Assembly (NCBI RefSeq): GCF_007828045.1
Contig: NZ_VITN01000005.1
Location: 124,001 to 188,000 of the forward strand
Length of the DNA: 64,000 bases
Source of the DNA: Nitrospirillum amazonense
Lineage (GTDB): Bacteria > Pseudomonadota > Alphaproteobacteria > Azospirillales > Azospirillaceae
Direction of reading: 5' to 3'
The notes under the pieces: generated by a model
The model's database searches: none
What the model saw: the letters and a program-made list of their open reading frames with translations, nothing else
Told to the model about the DNA's origin: nothing
Made by a program: the position numbers and the translations under genes
In this document: positions 36,430 through 50,511 of the stretch, in pieces
Position numbering within the stretch: the first letter of the stretch is position 1
How the letters are laid out: every line of letters begins with the position of its first letter

Positions 36430-36725
36430 GTCGGGCTTGCCCGACTATGGCGATAAACGCCTTGCGGAATAAGCGTTGCGGACCCGGGGGCGGTACCCGG
36501 CGCCTCCACCATCATGGGGGCGAATCAGGATCGACGTGCGTGGTAAAGGCATGGTTTTCGCTCGGCATGGTTCCGCCGTTATCGGGCCGTTTCATAGGTG
36601 CCAACGATAATTCGGCGCCTGCTCTTCGCATGGCCGCCTAATACCCTCAACGGGGTATTAGCGGAAAGCTAAGAACGGGGTTCGGGGGGCACCCGGCAAC
36701 AGAAGCCCCCCACTGAACGGCCCCG
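36430..36725 (+). ncRNA. ssrA: permuted two-piece tmRNA (ends approximate)
   Basis: The acceptor piece comes first: it ends with CGCCTCC-A-CCA (36501-36511) after a 5-7-5 T-like arm, CCGGG-GGCGGTA-CCCGG (36484-36500). Four bases later the coding piece starts with GGGGGCG (36516-36522), which pairs with CGCCTCC to close the acceptor stem. The tag reading frame at 36600-36641 encodes ANDNSAPALRMAA followed by TAA, and the tag stop lies in the hairpin TAATACCC...GGGTATTA. A long stem near 36676-36725 closes the 3' region. This permuted gene, processed into two RNAs that rescue stalled ribosomes, is characteristic of alphaproteobacteria. Outer ends are inferred from the promoter and structures. 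Confidence 0.9.
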
Positions 36726-36864
36726 ATTGGCGAATATCCAACCCGCCGGTCGGCCCGTCCTTTGGCCCACCCGCTGGCGTTTTCGCGCGCCTAAGCTTGC
36801 AAATCGCGCGCCGGGCGGGTCTATTGGTGACGTTATACCCCGCTACCGGAGCGTTTTGCCTGCC

Positions 36865-37350
36865 ATGTCCACTGATCTCCTTCGCTACGACCGTATGGTC
36901 GAGGCCGCCCTGCGCCGCGTCGTGCGCGACGCGCTGAAGGAAGTGCAGGAGCATGGCCTGCCCGGGGAGCACCATTTCTTCATCAGCTTCCGCACCCAGT
37001 ATCCGGGCGTGCGCATGCCAGAATTCCTGCGCGCCAAGTACCCGGATGAGATCACCATCGTCCTGCAGTACCAGTTCTATGGCCTGGACGTGAATGACGA
37101 GCGGGTGGAAGTGACACTGAGCTTCAACGGCAGTCATGAGCGCCTGGTGGTACCCATGGCGGCTATCACCACCTTCGCCGACCCCTCGGTCAACTTCGCC
37201 CTGCAGTTCCAGCCCCCCGATGAGGAAGAGGCGGAAGAGGGCGAGGAGGAGACCACCGCCGAGGAAGAGACGGCACCCGAGGGTGAGGACGACGACACGC
37301 CCAAGCAGGGCGGCACCGTCGTGGCGTTGGACGCCTTCCGCAAGAAGTAA
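36865..37350 (+). CDS. sspB: SspB, ClpXP adaptor for ssrA-tagged proteins (alpha type)
   Basis: The 161-residue protein has the alphaproteobacterial SspB (formerly DUF1321) fold: RYDRMVEAALRRVVRDALKE, EHHFFISFRTQYPGVRMPEF, YPDEITIVLQYQFYGLDV and VTLSFNGSHERLVVPMAAIT. An acidic, flexible linker (about residues 115-145) leads to the conserved ClpX-binding tail GGTVVALDAFRKK. SspB delivers ssrA-tagged proteins to the ClpXP protease. The gene lies 140 bases downstream of the tmRNA gene on the same strand, so the tag and its adaptor are encoded side by side. The frame is open upstream, but the ATG at 36865 matches the family start. Confidence 0.93.
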   Translation: MSTDLLRYDRMVEAALRRVVRDALKEVQEHGLPGEHHFFISFRTQYPGVRMPEFLRAKYPDEITIVLQYQFYGLDVNDERVEVTLSFNGSHERLVVPMAAITTFADPSVNFALQFQPPDEEEAEEGEEETTAEEETAPEGEDDDTPKQGGTVVALDAFRKK

Positions 37351-37376
37351 GTTCCACGGCGGGGGGAGCAGCGACC

Positions 37377-37772
37377 ATGCCCGTCTCCCCGGATTTCCTG
37401 GACTACATCCTGGATCTGCTGGCACCCCTAGGGCCGGTCGAGGCGCCGCGCCTGTTCGGCGGCCGGGGTTTAACCCTGCACGGCCGCAACTTCGGCCTCA
37501 TCACCCGTGATGACACCCTGTACCTGAAGGCCGACGCCGTCAGCCAGCCGACCTTCGAGGCCGCCGGCTGCATCCGCTTCGCCCCCTGGGCCGACAAGCC
37601 CCACCGCTCGCTGGGCTACTACACCCCGCCCGAGGGCGCCATGGACGAGCCTGAGGAGCTGCTACGGTGGGCCCGCTTGGCCGTGGACGCCGCCCTGCGC
37701 GCGCCTGCCAAGGCGCCGAAGAAGGCGAAGGCGCCGGCGAAGAAGAACCTGGCGGACATGCTGCTGGGGTAG
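37377..37772 (+). CDS. TfoX N-terminal domain protein
   Basis: The 131-residue protein matches the TfoX_N domain: YILDLLAPLGPVEAPRLFGG, FGLITRDDTLYLKADAVSQP and the terminal SLGYYTPPEGAMDEPEELLR. The domain is found alone in many proteobacteria; in gammaproteobacterial TfoX/Sxy it is part of a competence regulator, but no such role is implied here. The C-terminus is a lysine/alanine-rich tail (KAPKKAKAPAKKNLADMLLG). GGGGGGAG lies nine bases upstream of the ATG. It is 26 bases after sspB and probably in the same transcript. Confidence 0.85.
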   Translation: MPVSPDFLDYILDLLAPLGPVEAPRLFGGRGLTLHGRNFGLITRDDTLYLKADAVSQPTFEAAGCIRFAPWADKPHRSLGYYTPPEGAMDEPEELLRWARLAVDAALRAPAKAPKKAKAPAKKNLADMLLG

Positions 37773-37789
37773 CGGGTGCGGTCCCGCGA

Positions 37790-38119
37790 TCAGTCTTCGT
37801 GGCGTTCCACGTATTCGCGCAGGGCCTGATTGATCCGGCTTTGATACCCCCGGCCTTGGGGGTGCTCACGGAACCAGGCAACCAAGTCCGCATCCAGGCG
37901 CAGGGTCAACTGCTGCTTCATTGGCCGGAACATACCGCGCCGCGCCCCGGTCCAGTCGGTCCGCTCCGGAATGTCGATCGTATCGATTTCCTCATCCGGC
38001 ATCGCCACCAAGGCCTTGATCTGCGCCTCCAGATCGGGGGTCAGATCAGGAGATGGAGCGGCAGCGGATCCGCGCCGCTTGCGCGCCCTGAAGACCGCCC
38101 GCTTCTCAGCCAGCTTCAT
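37790..38119 (-). CDS. brnA: BrnA-type antitoxin
   Basis: The 109-residue protein matches BrnA antitoxins: an N-terminal charged region (EEIDTIDIPERTDWTGARRG) and a C-terminal ribbon-helix-helix (KQQLTLRLDADLVAWFREHP, then GRGYQSRINQALREYV). It should bind BrnT and repress the operon. The intact gene starts inside the 3' end of the original brnT frame. Convergent with the TfoX_N gene, 17 bases apart. Confidence 0.88.
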   Translation of the reverse strand: MKLAEKRAVFRARKRRGSAAAPSPDLTPDLEAQIKALVAMPDEEIDTIDIPERTDWTGARRGMFRPMKQQLTLRLDADLVAWFREHPQGRGYQSRINQALREYVERHED

Positions 38120-38412
38120 AGTCAGCCCTTTCCCTCGCCGTCGCCTTCCGGACGCTGATGATCCGGCCGGCCCTTCCTCCGCATCGGGGCCGCCCCTTCC
38201 TCCGCATCGGGAAGGGTATGGACCACGAACAAGATCAGATCCGCGGCACCTTTGACCACGGAGCACACAGTGTCCCAGCGTTCCTCATCGGGATATGGGT
38301 CTTCCATGGTCAAGGCATAAGGATCATCAAGCGCCAAGGCCGCCAGATCGAAACCGACCTTGTGTTTCCTTAGATTCGCCTCGGCCTTCCTTGGATCCCA
38401 TGTCCAACGCAA
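38106..38412 (-). pseudogene. brnT: BrnT-type toxin, frameshifted before the C-terminal motif
   Basis: The start (TTG at 38412) and first 70 residues are normal BrnT: RWTWDPRKAEANLRKHKVGF, DLAALALDDPYALTMEDPYP, DEERWDTVCSVVKGAADLIL and FVVHT. The frame then enters PDAEEGAAPMRRKGRPDHQR and stops at 38122. In a shifted frame the DNA encodes GRIISVRKATARERADYEAG, exactly the conserved BrnT ending, with its stop at 38106 overlapping brnA by 14 bases. Between the two lies an imperfect 23-base tandem duplication (38171-38188 and 38194-38211). Compared with a simple DAEE-GRIIS junction, 28 bases are inserted, which breaks the frame. The toxin is probably inactive. Confidence 0.85.
38171..38211. repeat. 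imperfect 23-base tandem duplication inside brnT
   Basis: CCCTTCCTCCGCATCGGG occurs at 38171-38188 and again at 38194-38211, offset by 23 bases. The duplication, with a few neighbouring changes, puts the last part of brnT out of frame. Confidence 0.85.
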
Positions 38413-38424
38413 GCGTCACATTCC

Positions 38425-38458
38425 CGATTTGTAGCTACATAGATGTAGCTACAAATCG
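38425..38458. promoter_or_regulatory. 34-base perfect palindrome, operator of the brnTA module
   Basis: CGATTTGTAGCTACAT (38425-38440) and its exact complement ATGTAGCTACAAATCG (38443-38458) flank a 2-base centre. Inside it are two copies of TGTAGCTACA, each itself a palindrome, spaced by four bases. It lies 12 bases upstream of the brnT start, where binding by BrnA alone or with BrnT would repress transcription. Confidence 0.75.
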
Positions 38459-38479
38459 GCCTTATCGCAAGGCGACCCA

Positions 38480-38520
38480 AACAAAAAGGGCGGCCCCAGC
38501 GGGACCGCCCTTTTTGTTTA
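38480..38520 (-). terminator. strong bidirectional terminator after rpoD
   Basis: AAACAAAAAGGGCGG and CCGCCCTTTTTGTTT flank a short loop at 38480-38519. It lies 22 bases after the rpoD stop and also isolates the divergent brnTA promoter. Confidence 0.9.
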
Positions 38521-38541
38521 CGCGCCCAACCCCGGTGGGGA

Positions 38542-40533
<1,992 letters not shown>

Positions 40534-41005
40534 TCGCTCAATGTCCCCGACTAACTGAAATGCAAACCAACTGAACGCCGGTTCAACCCTGACGGCCGGC
40601 CTTCATGGGCGCCGGCCCATACCCTTCACTCATAGACACGCAACTCAAGACACGCGCCTGGGGCCTAAGCCCGTCGACACTGCGACCCCATCGACATGGG
40701 ATCCGCCGACACGGGGTGCCGGACTAAACTGGTGCTTCCGATACCCAAAGAAAGCGCCGGTTCCCACCAAAAACAGGGGTTGGGACGAAAAAAAGGCGCC
40801 GCACCGGGCGAAAACCCCGGTAACGCCACCCCATCATCGTCCCTAACCGTCCGTCCTGGCCGGACCCGCATCGCCTTGTCGCGTAATCGTCGCTCCCCAG
40901 CGCAGCATCACTTCCAACCTCATCCGGCCGGCCCGCCGGTGGATCATGCCACCGGGAGGAACCGTCCGCCCCCGTCCGGTGCGGAGGTACCTTGGGGTGG
41001 TGGCG
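40534..41005. other. intergenic region between dnaG and rpoD
   Basis: These 472 bases probably hold the rpoD promoter(s). I could not fix hexamers with confidence. The only clear structure is the hairpin with a T run near 40788-40827, listed separately. No open frame here looks like a gene. Confidence 0.5.
40788..40827 (-). terminator. probable terminator downstream of dnaG
   Basis: Read on the minus strand, GGCG..CCGGG..CCCGG..CGCC forms a bulged hairpin followed directly by seven Ts. It lies about 180 bases after the dnaG stop and ahead of rpoD. Confidence 0.5.
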
Positions 41006-42859
41006 TCAGACGCCCTCACCCTCCGGATCCAGGGCATGGCCCCGGCGTATCAACTCTTCCCGTTTAAGGGCATTCACCCGGGCCAGGGTTTCCTCATTGA
41101 AATCCTCGGCCAGGCGTCTCTCCGCCTCGCGCAGCTCGGCCTGGAATACCAGGTCCTGAAAATTCAGCCACAGCTCCTGCCAGCCCGCGCGAGCGGATTC
41201 AGGCGTCGCCTCCGGACGGGCGTAAGAGGGCAGGTCCGCCCCCAGCGTCTCATCCAGTTCCTCGGCAAAGCCGCAAGCTGACAAGTGGCGTCGTAAACCC
41301 TCGGCGTCAAGTCCCGAATCGTGGAACAGGCGTTCGACCAGCGCCTGGCGCAGCCGTTCCAGCCCCTCGGTGGCAAAGCTGATCATGGCCAGCGTCTCGC
41401 CCACGGCCTCGAACAGCGCCGGGTGGTTCAGCACGACGGCCAGCAGCAGGCGCTCGCGCCCGCGCACCGATCCGATCCCCATGCCGACGCGATAGCGCTT
41501 GTCCCATTTCCGCGCCACCGGGAAGGGATTGTCGCCCGGCCGCGGTCCCCGGGTGTAACCGCCCTGGAACGCCGGGCGCGCGGCACGGCCCAGCTGGTAC
41601 AGCCGATCCTTGAAGGCGCGCTGGTAAGCGTTGCGCACTCGCACATCGGGGATGCGCTCCAGCTGGGCGTCCAGTGCTGCCTGCATACCGGCCTGGGCAT
41701 CGGGCTGGGTGAGGTCGCGGTCCGCCGCCTCCATGTCCCACAGCACATCCGTCAGGGGCCGGGCGCGGTCCAGCACCGCCTGGAAGGCGGCGGCACCGCC
41801 GGCGCGAATCAGGCTGTCGGGATCCTCCTTCTCCGGCATGAAGGCGACACGCACGGAATGGTCGGGCAGCAGCAGCGGCAGCACCCGCTCCACCGCACGG
41901 AAGGCGGCGCGCCGGCCGGCGTTGTCGCCGTCGAAGCACAGGATGGGCAGGCGCTGCCCCTCGGGCGCCAGCTTCCACAGCGCCTGGATCTGCGTCTCCG
42001 TCAGCGCCGTGCCCAGCGGCGCCACCGCGCCCTCGAACCCCGCCATGACGCTGGCGATGACGTCCATATAGCCTTCGGTGACGATCACCGGCTTGCCATC
42101 CGCCGCCGCCTGGCGTGCCCGGCTCATGCCGTAGAGGATGTCGCCCTTGTGGAACAGGGGGTTCTCGGCGGAATTGATGTACTTCGGCCCCTCCCCCTCC
42201 AGGATGCGGCCGCCGAAGGCCACCACCCGGCCACGCCGGTCGGTGACGGGGAACAGCACCCGGTTGCGGAAGAAGGGAAAGGGCGCGCGGCCGTCGTCCG
42301 GCCGCTTGAACAGCCCGGCCTCCACCATGTCGGCCTCGGTGTAGCCGGCGGTCACCAGTTCCGCGCGCAGGGCCGCGCCGTCGCTGGGCGCGTAGCCCAG
42401 GCGGAAGCGGGCCATGGCCTCGTCATCCAGGCCCCGGCCGCGCAGGTAGGCCAGGCCGTGGCGGCCCGCGGGGGCGCGCAGCTGCGCCTCGAACCAACGG
42501 GTGGCGCGCTCCACCAGGTCATACAGCGACTTCTCGCGCTCGAACCGCTCCCGCTCCTGCGGGCTGGCCTTGGGCACCGTCAGGCCGGCCTCGGGCGCCA
42601 GCGCCTCCACCGCCTCCATGAACGACAGATTGTCGTTGCGCATGATGAAGCCGATGACGTCGCCGTGCGCGCCGCAGCCGAAGCAATGGAAAAAGCCCTT
42701 CTGGTCGTTGACGTAGAAGCTGGGCGTCTTTTCGTTATGGAAGGGACAGGGCGCGCGGAATTCCCGCCCCGCCCGCTGCAGGCGCACGCGCCGCATCACC
42801 ACGTCCGACAGGGTCAGCCGGTTCCGCAGCTCTTCCAGGAATTGGGGCGGCAGGGCCAT
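41006..42859 (-). CDS. dnaG: DNA primase
   Basis: The 617-residue primase makes RNA primers at the replication fork. The N-terminal zinc finger is CPFHNEKTPSFYVNDQKGFF followed by HCFGCGAHGDVIGF. The catalytic TOPRIM part shows FPVTDRRGRVVAFGGRILEG, PKYINSAENPLFHKGDILYG, VTEGYMDVIASVMAGFEGAV and the acidic ILCFDGDNAGRRAAFRAVER. The C-terminal region for DnaB contact is divergent, as usual. It follows yqeY by 77 bases on the same strand, and rpoD comes next. Confidence 0.97.
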   Translation of the reverse strand: MALPPQFLEELRNRLTLSDVVMRRVRLQRAGREFRAPCPFHNEKTPSFYVNDQKGFFHCFGCGAHGDVIGFIMRNDNLSFMEAVEALAPEAGLTVPKASPQERERFEREKSLYDLVERATRWFEAQLRAPAGRHGLAYLRGRGLDDEAMARFRLGYAPSDGAALRAELVTAGYTEADMVEAGLFKRPDDGRAPFPFFRNRVLFPVTDRRGRVVAFGGRILEGEGPKYINSAENPLFHKGDILYGMSRARQAAADGKPVIVTEGYMDVIASVMAGFEGAVAPLGTALTETQIQALWKLAPEGQRLPILCFDGDNAGRRAAFRAVERVLPLLLPDHSVRVAFMPEKEDPDSLIRAGGAAAFQAVLDRARPLTDVLWDMEAADRDLTQPDAQAGMQAALDAQLERIPDVRVRNAYQRAFKDRLYQLGRAARPAFQGGYTRGPRPGDNPFPVARKWDKRYRVGMGIGSVRGRERLLLAVVLNHPALFEAVGETLAMISFATEGLERLRQALVERLFHDSGLDAEGLRRHLSACGFAEELDETLGADLPSYARPEATPESARAGWQELWLNFQDLVFQAELREAERRLAEDFNEETLARVNALKREELIRRGHALDPEGEGV

Positions 42860-42935
42860 GGGCGGTGGCGGGGTCCGAAAAATGGTCTGTCAGGAGGGGG
42901 GCCAGGCGGCGCGCCCGGCCCCGGGCGGGTGGTTC

Positions 42936-43394
42936 TCAGCCGTTCAGCGCGGCCTTGACCAGCGGACCGACGGTAGAGAAGTCCATCTGGCCGGTGTACT
43001 TGTCCTTCAGCACGGCCATGACCTTGCCCATGTCCTTGACGCTGGCGGCGCCGGTGTCGGCCACGGCCTGGGCGATGGCGGCCTTGGCCTCGTCCTCGGT
43101 CAGCTGCTTGGGCAGGAAGGACATGATGACGGCGATCTCCGCCTCTTCCTGGGCGGCCAGTTCCTCCCGGCCGCCCTGGCGGTACAGGACCACGGATTCG
43201 CGGCGCTGCTTCACCATGGTCTGCAGCATGCTGCCGATCTCGGCCTCGGGGATGCCGTCCATCTGGCCCTTGGGACGCGCGTCGATGTCCCGCTTCTTCA
43301 GTTCCGCCATGATCATCCGGACGGCGGACAGCGTCTGCGTGTCCTTCGCCTTCATGGCGTCCTTCATGGCCTGGGTGATACGCTCGCGCAGCAT
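42936..43394 (-). CDS. GatB/YqeY domain protein
   Basis: The 152-residue YqeY protein has the helical GatB/YqeY domain: LRERITQAMKDAMKAKDTQT, LSAVRMIMAELKKRDIDARP, EAEIGSMLQTMVKQRRESVV and EEAEIAVIMSFLPKQLTEDE. The domain resembles the tRNA-binding tail of the GatB amidotransferase subunit; the role of the free protein is not established. It heads the yqeY-dnaG-rpoD group, the place it often takes in alphaproteobacteria. Confidence 0.92.
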   Translation of the reverse strand: MLRERITQAMKDAMKAKDTQTLSAVRMIMAELKKRDIDARPKGQMDGIPEAEIGSMLQTMVKQRRESVVLYRQGGREELAAQEEAEIAVIMSFLPKQLTEDEAKAAIAQAVADTGAASVKDMGKVMAVLKDKYTGQMDFSTVGPLVKAALNG

Positions 43395-43790
43395 GGGTCG
43401 GCTTCCTCAAGAGGCTTCATGGCAACCGGCACGCCATCCGCCGGCCCCAGGTTTTGGGGGCGCACGCGGGATGGTAGCCAATCAATGGGGAAGGACGAAC
43501 CTTACCCGGCCAACCCCTTGAGCGCCAGCGCCCAGATGACAGAGGCGCCCCCGCGCCCCGAGCATGGGGGCCATCGCTTGACCCGGCCGCCCGTGTTCTC
43601 TATGTGACAGAAGAATTTCCGACGACATTGGGGCGGCCCTCGCGGCATGCCCGCGTTCCAGGGGGCGGCTCCCGCCCCGTGCTCAGGCGCGCGCCCACAA
43701 GGTCGAACCGGATGAGATGAGAGGGCACCTTCAAGGCCGGCAGCCGCGAACGCCGTCCGGGGAGTGCCCCGCAGCGAATGGAATGAAGCG
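43395..43790. other. divergent intergenic region yqeY/carA
   Basis: These 396 bases separate divergent yqeY and carA. They hold the carA promoter at 43578-43606 and a leader of about 180 bases. I saw no convincing leader peptide or terminator/antiterminator pair in that leader. Confidence 0.5.
43578..43606 (+). promoter_or_regulatory. promoter of carA
   Basis: TTGACC (43578-43583) and TATGTG (43601-43606) are spaced by exactly 17 bases. Transcription would start near 43613, leaving a 178-base leader before the carA ATG. Confidence 0.6.
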
Positions 43791-44960
<1,170 letters not shown>

Positions 44961-45111
44961 CGCGGCAATATTGACCGAAGTATTGATGAACGTGCCTGGA
45001 GGGCCGGTGGAGTGCGCTTCACCGGACCTCACCTTTTGAGTATCCGACGCCTCTCGAAAAAATCTTACGCCGCTGCTATAAAATTCATTCGCAGGCGGCA
45101 TGAGGCCAATA

Positions 45112-45444
45112 ATGGGCGTGTTCGATTTCCTGAAAAAAGATGTGGTGGAAAAGGTGAAGGTGCCCACGCTGGCTGCCAGCGTGGTCATCAATTCGAAGAC
45201 CTATCCCATCAACAACATGGCGGCCAACAGCTTTACCGCCACGGGGGCCGCCGGCCTGGGCCAGGGGACGAGCTTCAAGATGAAGGTCGCCTTCAAGGAC
45301 AGCAAAGAGAACATCGCCTTCTTCTGCGACGGCCAGGTGGCCGCCATTATTGGCAAGGACGCCAAGATCAACTTCGTCAACCTGGACGAGGCGCGGCGCC
45401 TGAAGGTCGCGGGCTTCCTGACGCGCTACCTGCGTTCCCGCTGA
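45112..45444 (+). CDS. small hypothetical protein between carA and carB
   Basis: A 110-residue protein without signal or membrane segments, starting MGVFDFLKKDVVEKVKVPTL. Its alternating hydrophobic pattern (INSKTYPINNMAANSFTATG, FKMKVAFKDSKENIAFFCDG, VAAIIGKDAKINFVNLDEAR) suggests a small beta-barrel or beta-sandwich, a little like a PilZ fold, but PilZ signature residues are absent. GAGG lies seven bases upstream of the ATG at 45112; an ATG at 45100 is less likely. I do not recognise the family. Confidence 0.65.
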   Translation: MGVFDFLKKDVVEKVKVPTLAASVVINSKTYPINNMAANSFTATGAAGLGQGTSFKMKVAFKDSKENIAFFCDGQVAAIIGKDAKINFVNLDEARRLKVAGFLTRYLRSR

Positions 45445-45562
45445 TTGGACGCACCCGGAAGGGCGAATATCAGTAAAATTTTAAATAATTCCCGTTAATA
45501 GCTTTTTCATCACTTGCGGTACCGACTCCCCAGCCGGGGTTGATCGGTGATATTCTCAAGTG

Positions 45563-46186
45563 ATGCGCATCTCTTCTGTCCTGCTTTCGGCGTTCCTGGC
45601 GACGGCCCTCGTGGCCGCGGCGCCCGCCCATGCGCAGACCGCCGCGCCGGCAACGCCCACGCAATGGGTGGTGCGCCCCACGCCGCCGCATGACGGGCTG
45701 AAGCTGGCGCAGCCTCAGCCGGGCCACCTGGGCGCCGGCCCTCACGACCCCAGCCCGCCGCCGGCGGTGGCCCTGCCCCTGCCGCCGCGCTACACCCAGC
45801 CGCGCATCGTCTATGCCTTCGCCGGCCCGGCGGCGCGCATGATGACGGTGTCGCGCGACCTGTCGGACGCCTGTCGGCGCGGTCGCTTCATCCAGCGCAT
45901 CGATATGCTGTACCGCGCCTTCGGCCCCAAGGAGAGCCCGCTGGGCGTGGCCTATGGCACCTGGGCCATCAACCTGGTGGACCCCGACCGCAAGCGCGAG
46001 GTCGGCACGGTCTATTTCTTCGATAAGCAGGACACGGCCCGCTGCACCGTCTACACCGCCCGGCAGGACGTGCTGCTGCCCTGGTATTACGGACCCGGCG
46101 GTGGCTACGGCAAGGACCCGGCCGCGCCGAATCCCGTCGCCAACGGCGTCACCCCCGTTTCGGCCCCCGCGCCCAAGGCCCCCTAA
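45563..46186 (+). CDS. secreted hypothetical protein
   Basis: The 207-residue product has a signal peptide (RISSVLLSAFLATALVAAAP, cleavage near AHAQT), a proline-rich stretch, and a folded region with YAFAGPAARMMTVSRDLSDA, RRGRFIQRIDMLYRAFGPKE and WAINLVDPDRKREVGTVYFF. Two cysteines (DACRRGR and TARCTVY) could form a disulfide. The family is unknown to me. The upstream 115 bases are AT-rich and probably contain its promoter. A perfect hairpin with a T run follows before carB. An in-frame GTG at 45560 directly precedes the ATG. Confidence 0.7.
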   Translation: MRISSVLLSAFLATALVAAAPAHAQTAAPATPTQWVVRPTPPHDGLKLAQPQPGHLGAGPHDPSPPPAVALPLPPRYTQPRIVYAFAGPAARMMTVSRDLSDACRRGRFIQRIDMLYRAFGPKESPLGVAYGTWAINLVDPDRKREVGTVYFFDKQDTARCTVYTARQDVLLPWYYGPGGGYGKDPAAPNPVANGVTPVSAPAPKAP

Positions 46187-46308
46187 GCCGCTGAATTCCA
46201 AGGGATCAAGCCCTGGTTTGACCCGCGGGTTGCGGTAGGCGCACCCCCCCACCCCATATGCAGCGCTTCCCCCCGGGGCGGGGTCCCTTTATATAAGCGG
46301 CTCAGCCG

Positions 46309-46350
46309 AACAATCCCCCGCGCCACCATTCCAGGGCGGGGGATTGTTTT
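46309..46350 (+). terminator. 13-bp hairpin with T run upstream of carB
   Basis: AACAATCCCCCGC (46309-46321) pairs perfectly with GCGGGGGATTGTT (46336-46348) and TTT follows. It most simply ends transcripts from the upstream gene. Because TATATAA at 46290-46296 could be a -10 box ahead of it, an attenuator in a carB leader cannot be ruled out. Confidence 0.75.
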
Positions 46351-46431
46351 GTGTGGCCGGAGTCTGGAGCCCCCGTCGGGTTGGGCCGGACTGACCGGAC
46401 GGTAGAATTCAAAAAATGGCGGCTGACCCTT

Positions 46432-49725
<3,294 letters not shown>

Positions 49726-49789
49726 CCTGCGGGTGATCGATCGACCAGGGGATGACGGCCGACCGGCCGCCATCCCGGGATCAAGATCA

Positions 49790-49858
49790 CCCTCGGGAGG
49801 GTTTCTCGTTGTCGCGATGCGGCCCCTCGGGGCTCGCCCCAGGGCAAGATCCCCTGGG
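49790..49858. other. small hairpins between carB and greA
   Basis: CCCTCGGGAGGG (49790-49801) followed by TTTCTCGTT is a short terminator-like hairpin. CCCAGGG (49838-49844) and CCCTGGG (49852-49858) form a second one just before greA. Either may modulate read-through from carB into greA. Confidence 0.4.
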
Positions 49859-49884
49859 TTCTGAGTAACGGAATATCGAAGGCT

Positions 49885-50358
49885 ATGGAAAAAATCCCGA
49901 TGACGTTTGCGGGTTACACCCGCCTCCAGGAAGAACTGAAGCATCTGAAGGTCATCGAGCGGCCGGCGGTGATCAAGGCCATCGCCGAGGCGCGCGAGCA
50001 CGGCGACCTGTCGGAAAACGCGGAATACCATGCCGCCCGTGAGCGCCAGAGCTTCATCGAAGGCCGCGTCATGGAGCTGGAAGACAAGATCAGCCGGGCC
50101 GAGGTGATCGACGTCAGCAAGCTGACCGGCAACGCCGTGAAGTTCGGGGCCACCATCCGTTTGGCGGATGAGGACACGGATGAGGAGTCCACCTACCAGA
50201 TCGTGGGTGCCGACGAGAGCGACATCAAGAACGGCTTCCTGTCGATCACCAGCCCGCTGGCGCGCGCGCTGATCGGCAAGCATGTCGGCGACAATGTCGA
50301 GGTGACCACGCCCGGCGGCTCCAAGAGCTACGAGATCGTGGAGATCGCCTTCCGCTGA
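49885..50358 (+). CDS. greA: transcription elongation factor GreA
   Basis: The 157-residue factor binds the RNA polymerase secondary channel and stimulates cleavage of backtracked transcripts. The N-terminal coiled coil carries the catalytic tip [20 protein letters not shown] with the DLSENAEY acidic loop. The C-terminal FKBP-like domain ends in [25 protein letters not shown] precedes the ATG. A perfect terminator follows. Confidence 0.97.
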   Translation: MEKIPMTFAGYTRLQEELKHLKVIERPAVIKAIAEAREHGDLSENAEYHAARERQSFIEGRVMELEDKISRAEVIDVSKLTGNAVKFGATIRLADEDTDEESTYQIVGADESDIKNGFLSITSPLARALIGKHVGDNVEVTTPGGSKSYEIVEIAFR

Positions 50359-50381
50359 GGCGGCGGCGACCTTGCGCATTA

Positions 50382-50427
50382 AAAAGAAAGGCCCCCGCCG
50401 GATTGTCCAGCGGGGGCCTTTCTTTTG
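50382..50427. terminator. bidirectional terminator between greA and the Lrp gene
   Basis: AAAAGAAAGGCCCCCGC and GCGGGGGCCTTTCTTTT form a perfect 17-bp stem around an 11-base loop at 50382-50427. It serves greA on the plus strand and can serve the convergent regulator gene. Confidence 0.9.
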
Positions 50428-50474
50428 TGCCTTCACGCGAAGCGGCTGCGGGGGGCCGCGCCCGGGGCCTGAGG

Positions 50475-50499
50475 GGCATTTGATCAAGGATCAAATGCC
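50475..50499. repeat. 25-base palindrome
   Basis: GGCATTTGATC (50475-50485) and GATCAAATGCC (50489-50499) are perfect inverted repeats around AAG, just after the stop side of the Lrp/AsnC gene. It has no T run. Function unknown. Confidence 0.6.
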
Positions 50500-50511
50500 A
50501 TGCGAAAGCGC

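Noticed and set aside
36447-36641. 64-codon open frame ending in ANDNSAPALRMAA
   Set aside because: It is the tmRNA itself; only the last 13 codons are translated, as the proteolysis tag.
50480-50494. FNR/FixK-like site TTGAT...ATCAA
   Set aside because: The half-sites are separated by five bases instead of the required four, and the site lies at the 3' side of convergent genes, not at a promoter.
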